Assembly: GCA_023266435.1 (NCBI GenBank) | Contig: JAHFQF010000140.1 | Coordinates: forward strand, 1 to 6,260 | Source of the DNA: Legionellales bacterium | GTDB taxonomy: Bacteria; Pseudomonadota; Gammaproteobacteria; Berkiellales; Berkiellaceae | Reading direction: 5' to 3' | DNA: 6,260 nucleotides | In this document: positions 1-5,654 of the stretch, piece after piece | Position numbering within the stretch: the stretch's first letter is position 1 | Layout: every line of letters begins with the position of its first letter | Position numbers and translations under genes: made by a program | The notes under the pieces: model-generated | What the model was told of the DNA's origin: nothing | The model's database searches: none | The model's input: only the letters and a program-made list of their open reading frames with translations

Positions 1-1353
1 GATAATGAGAAACTACGTAAGATCATGCATGAGGCTTATGCAACTCGAGCATCGGATTGTGGTCCTCATGCTGGAAAGTGGGATAATACGCCCATTATGG
101 ATGCCATTTTAGAGAAACGACAAAGATTGGCTGCTTTGCTAGGGTATTCCAGCTACGCGCATTTGTCTTTGGCCAAAAAAATGGCGCCTTCTCCAGCTGC
201 TGTGATTGAATTTTTAGAAGGGTTGGTTGTTAAGGCAAAAGCCAAAGCACAGCAAGAGTGGGCACAGTTACAAGCCTTTGCAAAAACAACCTTAAATAAA
301 CAGCCAGTTGAGCCTTGGGACATCGCTTATTGCAGTGAAAAGCTATGTCAACAGCAACATAACATTTCTCCAGAGATGTTGAGACCGTACTTTCCTTTGC
401 CGCATGTCATGCAAGGGCTTTTTCATGTGATAACAACTTTGTTTCAAGTCAAGTTCAAACGACATGAGGGCATAGATGTGTGGCATGAGTGTGTAGAGGT
501 ATATGAGGTTTTGAATGAAACAGGAGAGTCTTTAGGTTGGTGTTACATGGACTTGTTTGCGCGGCCTCAAAAGCGTGGGGGTGCCTGGATGGATAGCCTA
601 AGAGATCGGGGTCGATTGGATCAGACAATACAAACGCCCATGGCATACGTCACGTGCAATTTCGAGCCCCCTTTGCCGGATAAGTCCGCGCTATTAACGC
701 ATGATGAACTGTTAACACTATTTCATGAGTTTGGGCATGCTTTTCACCATCTGCTTTCTCAAATCGAAGAGGTAGATGTGTCAGGCATTAATGGAGTGTC
801 TTGGGATGCGGTAGAACTACCCAGCCAATTGATGGAAAATTTTTGTTGGCAACCAGCTGCCTTAAAGTTTTTATCAAAGCACATTGAAACTGGAGAGCCA
901 TTGCCTGCTGCGTTATTGCAAAAATTATTGAACGCGAAGCATTTTCAGTGTGGGTTACAGCTTGTGAGACAGTTAGAATTTTCTTTGTTTGATTTTAAGC
1001 TACATCAACAGATGGGTGCTGTAGATGTGCAGGGTATTCTGAACGCAGTTCGTCAGCAAGTTACAGTTGTGCCTATTTCTGTGTATAACCGCTTTCAGCA
1101 TGGATTTACGCATATTTTTGCTGGGGGTTATGCGGCGGGATATTATGGATATTTATGGGCAGAGGTATTATCAGCAGATGCATTTTCTGTTTTTGAAAAA
1201 GAGGGTATTTTAAATCCGCAGGTTGGAAAGCGCTATCTGACTAAACTCTTAGGTCAGGGTGGGGCTTATCCTATGATGCAACTGTTTGAGGCGTTTTGTG
1301 AGCGCGCCTTAAGTATTGATGCGTTTTTAAAAGAGCGTGGCTTGGCTGCTTAG
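1..1353 (+). CDS. prlC/opdA: Oligopeptidase A (M3 zinc metallopeptidase), 5' end missing
   Basis: This is a cytoplasmic zinc endopeptidase that degrades short peptides, including cleaved signal peptides, in the family of E. coli OpdA/PrlC and thimet oligopeptidase (M3). The frame is open from base 1, so the gene starts upstream. 450 residues are visible against about 680 in E. coli, so roughly the first 230 are missing. The first visible residues (DNEKLRKIMHEAY, then TRASD) match the middle of OpdA, so the ATG at 25 is internal. The zinc-binding HEFGH begins at base 724 (HEFGHAFHH, 724-750). The third zinc ligand is the Glu of VELPSQ at 814-816, at the spacing expected for M3. The C-terminal substrate-binding block GGYAAGYYGYLWAEVLSADAF is present (from about 1123), so the protein looks catalytically intact. 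It converges on the MscS-like gene with a 119-bp gap. Family assignment is very secure. Confidence 0.96.
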   Translation, partial: DNEKLRKIMHEAYATRASDCGPHAGKWDNTPIMDAILEKRQRLAALLGYSSYAHLSLAKKMAPSPAAVIEFLEGLVVKAKAKAQQEWAQLQAFAKTTLNKQPVEPWDIAYCSEKLCQQQHNISPEMLRPYFPLPHVMQGLFHVITTLFQVKFKRHEGIDVWHECVEVYEVLNETGESLGWCYMDLFARPQKRGGAWMDSLRDRGRLDQTIQTPMAYVTCNFEPPLPDKSALLTHDELLTLFHEFGHAFHHLLSQIEEVDVSGINGVSWDAVELPSQLMENFCWQPAALKFLSKHIETGEPLPAALLQKLLNAKHFQCGLQLVRQLEFSLFDFKLHQQMGAVDVQGILNAVRQQVTVVPISVYNRFQHGFTHIFAGGYAAGYYGYLWAEVLSADAFSVFEKEGILNPQVGKRYLTKLLGQGGAYPMMQLFEAFCERALSIDAFLKERGLAA

Positions 1354-1472
1354 GCTCTTACGCTCAAAGGGTGATGGTGGTTCTGGGAGAGCTGAGTGAT
1401 TTGAGGCTATTTTTCCCAAAAGATTGGCCAAACCACCCTGCCCCTTAATACTACATGAATGGTTACAAGTGA

Positions 1473-2330
1473 TTACACCTCAAAAACGAGAGTGATTTGG
1501 GGTGTATTTTTGATGTTTGCAATTAAGGTTTCTGTGAGCAGATTATTGAGAGTATCGTAATCTTTAGGAAAGCAATAATAGCTGACTGAAAACTTCACGC
1601 CACTGGGTTTGGATTGTATGAGCGTGGTTTTAACGTGCACTTTTAAATCAATCAAAGATGCCAGCAATTTATTTTTCTTCTTTAACGACTCCGAAGTGAA
1701 CAACTTGGAGCCTTTGTAATAATCATGAATGATTGTTTTAGCGGTGTTTCCAATCAACTCCTTGGCTAAAGGAATATCGCTCTCGTAATTCACAATCCAA
1801 TGTTGTTGGTATTCGACCACATTACTAGAAAAAGAAAAATTTGTGACAGAATGATGAAGGACTAGGCCGTTTGGTACTTTAATCATCTTGCCAGAGCTGC
1901 GTTGGCCAGAGACGGGGCTGCCTTCAAATAATTTAAAATATAGCCAACCCATTTCATACACATATCCTGAGTGTGGCCCTATTTGTACAAAATCTTTTTC
2001 GGAAAACAAGCTGCGCCAATTAATAATGAACCAGCCAACCACGTTCATGATAAATTCTTTATTGGCAATCACGAGTGCAGCTGAGACTAAGCTTAAGATG
2101 GTTAAGATTTGCGAAAATCCCTGCACCCAAATTTTGGTTAATATAATGGAAAGCAAGATCAGCAGCGTATAATACAGTCTGGCATGTAAGCGAGATTTAT
2201 TTTGCTCCTCACTGAGATGATGTTTAATCAGGTGAGCACCCAAGAAATAAAATAGAGTCACAATGGCCACAGCAATGCCAGTATGAGCAAAATTGCTAAT
2301 GATGGTGTTCATAAATAACTGAGAGAACAT
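1473..2330 (-). CDS. MscS-family mechanosensitive ion channel, compact form
   Basis: A 285-residue inner-membrane protein built like a small-conductance mechanosensitive channel, which would open under membrane tension to release solutes in osmotic downshock. Hydrophobic segments lie at about residues 17-35, 52-70 and 75-104. The third runs directly into the MscS beta domain: KDFVQIG (112-118), SGYVYEMGW (121-129) and KVPNGLVLHHSVTNFS (151-166), matching the family pattern GD-x-V-x-I-G, G-x-V-x-x-I-G, and I-x-x-P-N followed by TN-S. The remaining 120 residues are a mixed alpha/beta tail like the MscS C-terminal domain. The overall size matches E. coli MscS (286 aa). The pore helix lacks the Gly/Ala-rich packing pattern of E. 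coli MscS, so gating or selectivity could differ. The start at 2330 is supported by an AGGAG 6 nt upstream. The family is secure; the physiological role is inferred. No gene symbol is justified. Confidence 0.88.
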   Translation of the reverse strand: MFSQLFMNTIISNFAHTGIAVAIVTLFYFLGAHLIKHHLSEEQNKSRLHARLYYTLLILLSIILTKIWVQGFSQILTILSLVSAALVIANKEFIMNVVGWFIINWRSLFSEKDFVQIGPHSGYVYEMGWLYFKLFEGSPVSGQRSSGKMIKVPNGLVLHHSVTNFSFSSNVVEYQQHWIVNYESDIPLAKELIGNTAKTIIHDYYKGSKLFTSESLKKKNKLLASLIDLKVHVKTTLIQSKPSGVKFSVSYYCFPKDYDTLNNLLTETLIANIKNTPQITLVFEV

Positions 2331-2336
2331 GACTAG

Positions 2337-2341
2337 CTCCT
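2337..2341 (-). promoter_or_regulatory. Shine-Dalgarno site of the MscS-like gene
   Basis: AGGAG on the minus strand, six bases before the ATG at 2330-2328. It is the clearest ribosome binding site in the window and favours this ATG over the internal Met at residue 7. Confidence 0.7.
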
Positions 2342-2439
2342 GCGGTATACGCTTCGCAAATTGCCTTGAGTCTGCGTTAATCGGATGTTAGCTTTATAGT
2401 TAAATAAAAGACATCGGTAGACGCGCTTACCCTCCCTGT

Positions 2440-2445
2440 ATTATA
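2440..2445 (-). promoter_or_regulatory. Candidate -10 box for the MscS-like gene
   Basis: A perfect TATAAT on the minus strand about 110 bp before the start codon. The hexamer 17 bp upstream (GCATCA, minus strand of 2463-2468) is a poor -35, so the call rests on the -10 box alone. It would give a leader of about 100 nt. The -35 position lies about 14 bp from the left end of the palindromic element, so that element sits immediately upstream of this promoter. Confidence 0.35.
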
Positions 2446-2481
2446 ACCCGAGATGGCTGGTTTGATGCCACCCCACATAGG

Positions 2482-2646
2482 ATATACCCAAGATACTTCG
2501 AAATGCATGTTTCTAGCTGCCCGAGTTTACCCAGCTGAAGCCTTCTTCGCCTCGCAATAGTATCGACTATTCCTTGGTTCGGAAAACTGCATCTGGTTAA
2601 ATTCGCTTTGCTATAAACTACGCATTTTGAAGGATCTTGGGTATAT
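2482..2646. repeat. 165-bp full-length imperfect palindrome, MITE-like
   Basis: The outer 25 bases (2482-2506) and the reverse complement of 2622-2646 agree at 23 of 25 positions, sharing ATATACCCAAGAT then CTTC and AAATGC. Aligning by hand inward, with one single-base bulge, the symmetry continues to the centre: about 59 of 80 positions match per arm, and several mismatches would be G-U pairs in a plus-strand transcript. The centre is a perfect small hairpin, AATAGT-ATCG-ACTATT (2556-2571). The element has no coding frame of its own and lies between two divergent genes. A mobile palindromic repeat mobilised in trans is the simplest reading. The alternative is a structured RNA or regulatory hairpin in a leader. 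The symmetry is directly visible; mobility is inference. Confidence 0.8.
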
Positions 2647-2775
2647 AGGTTAATTTTCTATCACTCACTCAGACTTACTGCTAAAATAGGAGCACTCAGT
2701 GCTTTGCAATACACCCATTGGCATAAACGGCCGCTTTGAGTGAACCATTTGTCCCTTTATTAGAGAGCTACTTAA

Positions 2776-3690
2776 ATGAAACTAGGCATCCTCTCCAGAG
2801 ATCACACTTTGTATTCGACCAAACGCTTGGTTGAAGCTGCCAACAAATTAGGGCACGAAGTGTTCGTTGTGGATATTCTAAAATGCTATATGAATATTAC
2901 CAGTGATAAGCCAGTGGTTTACTACAACAACAAAGGTGAAAAGAATGAGCTCATCTTTGATGCGGTTATTCCACGCATTGATGCGAGTAATACCGTCTAT
3001 GGCACAGCAGTCTTGCGACAGTTTGAAGTATCTGGCGTGTATACCCCCAATCCCTCACGGGCCATCTTACAATCCCGTGATAAATTGCACGCACATCAAT
3101 TATTAGCGCGTAAGTCCATCGGGATGCCCATCACAAGTTATGCGCATTCTGCTGATGCCACAGAAGATTTGATTCATTTTGTGGGCGGTACGCCGCTCGT
3201 AGTCAAAATCACAGAGAGCACGCATGGAAATGGGGTGGTTTTGGCAGAGACTAAAAAAGCAGCAGAGTGCTTGATTAATGCCTTCAGAGGATTAAAAGCA
3301 AACTTCTTAGTGCAAGAGTTCATTAAAGAATCAGTCGGATCAGACATTCGTTGTTTTGTGATCGGTGATAAGGTTGTGGCCTCTATGCAGCGGACCTCTG
3401 CGGAAGGAGACTTTCGTTCTAATTTACATTTGGGTGGAACAACTAAAACGGTTAAATTAACCCCGGAAGAAAGAAAGCTTGCCGTGCGAGCTGCGAAAGT
3501 TCTAGGCTTGTCCATCGCTGGGGTAGACATCATCCGCTCTAACCGAGGCCCCTTAGTGTTGGAGGTAAACTCCTCTCCTGGGTTACAAGGGATTGAGTCT
3601 GTAACACACAAACCAATTGCTGAAAAAATCATTGAATTCATTGAGCAAGCGGTGGCTAAGAAAAGTGAGCAGGCAGAGCTGGTGCGTTAA
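2776..3690 (+). CDS. rimK: Ribosomal protein bS6--L-glutamate ligase RimK
   Basis: An ATP-grasp ligase that adds glutamate residues to the C-terminus of ribosomal protein bS6. The 304 residues compare with 300 in E. coli and align throughout: MKLGILSRDHTLYS at the N-terminus, FDAVIPRI (61-68), YGTAVLRQFE (75-84) and RDKLHAHQLLAR (101-112). ATP-grasp landmarks are visible: VVK (142-144), the glycine-rich loop GNGVVLAE (151-158), LVQEFIKE (178-185), GDFRSNLH (211-218), AGVDI (248-252) and the metal-binding LEVNSSPGLQGIE (262-274) with E263 and N265. An AGAGAG at 2762-2767, 8 nt before the ATG, is a fair ribosome binding site. The S6 substrate gene is not adjacent, and no second enzyme accompanies it. 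Its TAA overlaps the bioC stop codon on the other strand. Close relatives such as tetrahydromethanopterin or lysine-biosynthesis RimK homologues are less likely given the near end-to-end match with E. coli RimK. Confidence 0.95.
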   Translation: MKLGILSRDHTLYSTKRLVEAANKLGHEVFVVDILKCYMNITSDKPVVYYNNKGEKNELIFDAVIPRIDASNTVYGTAVLRQFEVSGVYTPNPSRAILQSRDKLHAHQLLARKSIGMPITSYAHSADATEDLIHFVGGTPLVVKITESTHGNGVVLAETKKAAECLINAFRGLKANFLVQEFIKESVGSDIRCFVIGDKVVASMQRTSAEGDFRSNLHLGGTTKTVKLTPEERKLAVRAAKVLGLSIAGVDIIRSNRGPLVLEVNSSPGLQGIESVTHKPIAEKIIEFIEQAVAKKSEQAELVR

Positions 3691-4523
3691 AGGCGACACG
3701 TTGTGATTTCAATGTGTGATTGATCGGGGTGAGCGGGTTTTTTAAGTGCATGACAGTATAAGACCTCATACGTCACGGGAAATTTATCACTGGTTTGGCA
3801 GAGTGTGCTATAACTGTCTAGCATGCGCTGCCAAGTCTGTTTACCCATCAGACCGCGTGCGCGCTCAGGATGTTGATTGCTAGCGCCTAACTTTTTCAGA
3901 TCCCTCAATAATGTGGTTAATTTTTGATAAAAGACTGTAATATCTTCACGATCTAATACTGGATCCAAAAAACCTAATTTTAAACAGCAATCACCCAAGT
4001 CATGCATGTCCATGAAATCATGCACATGCGGCTTGTTGCTTGCTTGCTGAAAAGCCATGCGTAATTCTTTTAAGGTATCTGGTCCAAAGGTGGTTAACAG
4101 TAAGATGCCATTTGGCTTTAATGCATGCTGGCATGCTGAAAAAAATTGTTTGGGATCAGTGCTCCATTGCAACGTGCAATTAGAAACGATCAAATCAAAT
4201 GTGCTGCATGCAAAAGGTAATCTATGCATGTCAGCACAGACACTCGATATGTTTTTTTGTTGTAGCGTTCGGGCCATGCCGAAGGCAAGATCTAATCCTA
4301 CGACGGTACTGGAAGGAAATTGTGCCTTTAAGGCTTGAGTCAGTGTACCTGTGCCCGCACCAATGTCTAAAATATATTGAGGCTTGAGGCGCATGTAGGT
4401 TAAGCGTGATAACAGTCGGCGCCCGATCTCCTGCTGCACAAAAGCAACCTTATCATAGATCTCGGCTGCTTTTGAAAATTGCGTTGCGATACGGTGCGCT
4501 AAGAAAGTCGTCGGTCTGTTCAT
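3687..4523 (-). CDS. bioC: Malonyl-[acyl-carrier-protein] O-methyltransferase BioC
   Basis: A SAM-dependent methyltransferase that caps malonyl-ACP as its methyl ester, so that the fatty-acid elongation machinery can build pimeloyl-ACP for biotin. It has 278 residues. The class I fold is visible: motif I ILDIGAGTGTLT (51-62), the ribose-binding acidic residue in VVGLDLA (D78), CADMHRLPF (96-104) and DLIVSNCTLQW (110-120). The BioC-specific FGPDTLKEL (146-154) separates it from generic methyltransferases such as UbiE, and LKKLGASNQ (209-217) also fits BioC. The N-terminal RIATQFSKAAEIYDKVAFVQ is the usual BioC opening and supports the start. The ATG overlaps the bioB stop as ATGA, so translation is probably coupled. 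The 3' end overlaps rimK's stop tail to tail. No bioD, bioF or bioH follows, because the next gene lies on the other strand. Confidence 0.94.
   Translation of the reverse strand: MNRPTTFLAHRIATQFSKAAEIYDKVAFVQQEIGRRLLSRLTYMRLKPQYILDIGAGTGTLTQALKAQFPSSTVVGLDLAFGMARTLQQKNISSVCADMHRLPFACSTFDLIVSNCTLQWSTDPKQFFSACQHALKPNGILLLTTFGPDTLKELRMAFQQASNKPHVHDFMDMHDLGDCCLKLGFLDPVLDREDITVFYQKLTTLLRDLKKLGASNQHPERARGLMGKQTWQRMLDSYSTLCQTSDKFPVTYEVLYCHALKKPAHPDQSHIEITTCRL
3696..3717 (+). terminator. Stem-loop just past the rimK stop codon
   Basis: ACACGTTG (3696-3703) and CAATGTGT (3710-3717) form an 8-bp stem with a 6-base loop in a plus-strand transcript, using one G-U pair. In the minus-strand transcript that pair becomes an A-C mismatch, so the stem favours the rimK direction. 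No U-run follows directly. It may protect or end the rimK mRNA, but it lies inside bioC and could be coincidental. Confidence 0.2.
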
Positions 4524-5545
4524 GAAACGGTGGTAGCACTCAGTGTGATCGGTGTAGGGATCGATCGATGCACATCTTCTGTGTATTTGGGAGACATCTC
4601 GAGTTGTAGCCCCAATTTATTAAAAAGGACTTGATCTTCCTCGGGCAGGGAGTTTTTGCGAGTCAGCAAGGTTTCACCAATAAAAATAGAGTTAGCACCT
4701 GCAAAAAAACATAAGGTTTGCGTTTCGGATGACAGTACTTTGCGCCAACCTGAGAGGCGTATGTAAGCGCCAGGCATTAAGATCCGTGCTGTAGCAACTA
4801 CACGTACAAACTCGATGGGATCAACCGCTTCTTGATTCGCTAAGGGTGTTCCCTCGGTGGGGATCAGTTGATTGATAGGAACGCTTTGCGGATGTGGATT
4901 TAATTGAGTCAATTGTTGTAAAAAGCTCAATCTATCGGCCAAGCTTTCTCCGAGTCCTAAAATGCCGCCACAGCAGACTTTGAGACCTGCTTTTTGTACA
5001 GTAGCCAGTGTATCCAGGCGATCCTCATAAGTGCGAGTTGTGATAATCTCAGGATAATACTCAGGGGAGGTATCTAGGTTATGATTATAGTAGTCTAACT
5101 CTGCTACTTTTAATCTTGCTGCTTGTGTCTCTGTCAGCATGCCTGTGGTTAAGCAGGTTTCTAAATTCAGCGCTTTTACCGCGTGAATCATGGGGATGAT
5201 GGCATCTAATTGTCTGTTGGTTGGTTTACGAACAGCCGATCCCATACAAAAACGTGTCGCACCCATGGCTTTAGCTTTTTTAGCGGCAGCAATTACGGCA
5301 TCTAAATCCATCATTTTTTCAGGTTCTACGTCTGTTTGATGGTGCACACTTTGAGGGCAATAAGAACAGTCCTCTGGGCAGGAGCCAGTTTGAATGCTTA
5401 ATAAAGAAGCTGCTTGTACTTCATTGGGGTTGAACTGGGAGCGATGGATTGTCTGTGCTTGATACAAGAGATGCATCAAGGGCTGATGATAAATAGCCTC
5501 AATTTCCGCAAGTGTCCAGTCATGCCGAATGGTTGAATTTTGCAT
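4520..5545 (-). CDS. bioB: Biotin synthase BioB
   Basis: A radical-SAM enzyme that inserts sulfur into dethiobiotin to make biotin, using a [4Fe-4S] and a [2Fe-2S] cluster. It has 341 residues against 346 in E. coli. The CPEDCSYC motif gives the radical-SAM cysteines C56, C60 and C63. The [2Fe-2S] ligands are C100, C131, C191 and R263. All are shifted by +3 from E. coli C53/57/60, C97, C128, C188 and R260, so every catalytic ligand is present. Other signatures are YYNHNLDTSPEYY (152-164), CGGILGLGE (192-200) and AGANSIF (282-288). LSGWR (264-268) replaces E. coli's LSAGR just after the Arg ligand. The start fits the family N-terminus (WTLAEIEAIY), although no Shine-Dalgarno sequence is visible upstream. 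It is the first gene of a bioB-bioC unit and diverges from comF across 109 bp. Confidence 0.97.
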   Translation of the reverse strand: MQNSTIRHDWTLAEIEAIYHQPLMHLLYQAQTIHRSQFNPNEVQAASLLSIQTGSCPEDCSYCPQSVHHQTDVEPEKMMDLDAVIAAAKKAKAMGATRFCMGSAVRKPTNRQLDAIIPMIHAVKALNLETCLTTGMLTETQAARLKVAELDYYNHNLDTSPEYYPEIITTRTYEDRLDTLATVQKAGLKVCCGGILGLGESLADRLSFLQQLTQLNPHPQSVPINQLIPTEGTPLANQEAVDPIEFVRVVATARILMPGAYIRLSGWRKVLSSETQTLCFFAGANSIFIGETLLTRKNSLPEEDQVLFNKLGLQLEMSPKYTEDVHRSIPTPITLSATTVS

Positions 5546-5560
5546 TTAAAATATTTTAAA
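5545..5560. repeat. 16-bp AT-only perfect palindrome abutting the bioB start
   Basis: TTTAAAATATTTTAAA is a perfect palindrome that ends on the first base of the bioB start codon (minus strand ATG at 5545-5543). It occupies the place where a Shine-Dalgarno sequence would be expected. It could be an AT-rich operator or simply an unstructured, A/U-rich initiation region. Confidence 0.4.
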
Positions 5561-5569
5561 CATCGATAA

Positions 5570-5580
5570 TTTCATTGAAA
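5570..5580. promoter_or_regulatory. Small palindrome at the predicted bioB start site
   Basis: TTTCA-T-TGAAA is a perfect inverted repeat with a one-base centre, lying just downstream of the bioB -10 box and over the predicted start of transcription. This is a position typical of a repressor operator. It is short and AT-rich, so it may be chance. No regulator is encoded nearby. Confidence 0.25.
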
Positions 5581-5583
5581 CTG

Positions 5584-5612
5584 ATATTAATGGAAAAAGG
5601 GCTAGGATACAA
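5584..5612 (-). promoter_or_regulatory. Candidate sigma70 promoter of bioB-bioC
   Basis: On the minus strand, TTGTAT (complement of 5607-5612) and TAATAT (complement of 5584-5589) are separated by exactly 17 bp, a good sigma70-type arrangement. Transcription would start near 5577, giving a leader of about 30 nt before the bioB ATG. I did not find a sequence resembling the E. coli BirA operator here. Confidence 0.55.
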
Positions 5613-5613
5613 T
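5608..5613 (+). promoter_or_regulatory. Candidate -10 box for comF
   Basis: TACAAT on the plus strand, about 40 bp before the comF ATG. The expected -35 position (about 5585-5590) reads TATTAA, a poor match. The hexamer overlaps the bioB -35 box on the other strand. Confidence 0.25.
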
Positions 5614-5654
5614 GGTTAGGCGGGCAAACAGTAAGCAAGAAAGCTAGTTTATAA

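Larger units (their letters stand above)
2331..2775. other. 445-bp divergent intergenic region
   Basis: This region separates the MscS-like gene (minus) from rimK (plus). From left to right it holds the channel gene's ribosome binding site and a candidate TATAAT at 2440-2445, then the palindromic element at 2482-2646. The remaining 129 bp lead to rimK. In that last part there is a small near-perfect palindrome, AGCACTCAGTGCT (2691-2703), and a TAAAAT at 2682-2687 that has no good -35 partner, so I could not place the rimK promoter convincingly. I found no credible small gene, tRNA or riboswitch here. Confidence 0.7.

Noticed and set aside
25..27. ATG as the start of the peptidase gene
   Set aside because: The frame is open upstream to base 1, and the residues before it (DNEKLRKI) continue the match to the middle of OpdA. 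The true start lies outside the window.
1376..1437. Possible bidirectional terminator between opdA and the MscS-like gene
   Set aside because: GGTGGTT (1376-1382) pairs with AACCACC (1431-1437), and an inner TGGGAGA/TTTCCCA pair exists, but the loop is long and asymmetric and no T-run follows on either strand. A smaller GAGCGT/ACGCTC pair at 1333-1365 has the same weakness.
1888..2172. 94-codon open frame on the plus strand
   Set aside because: It is antisense to the MscS-like gene, with no recognisable protein features. It is explained as a shadow of the real gene.
2691..2703. AGCACTCAGTGCT palindrome upstream of rimK as an operator
   Set aside because: It is symmetric but short, with no nearby promoter I can place and no second copy in the window. 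It is noted only as part of the intergenic region.
3174..3641. 155-codon open frame on the minus strand
   Set aside because: It lies wholly antisense to rimK, whose protein matches its family end to end. The frame looks like composition-driven coincidence.
4057..4387. Two overlapping open frames on the plus strand inside bioC
   Set aside because: Both are antisense to a well-supported methyltransferase gene, and neither shows domain features or a ribosome binding site.
5546..5654. BirA operator in the bioB-comF spacer
   Set aside because: I looked for paired TTGTAAACC/GGTTTACAA-like half sites and found none convincing.
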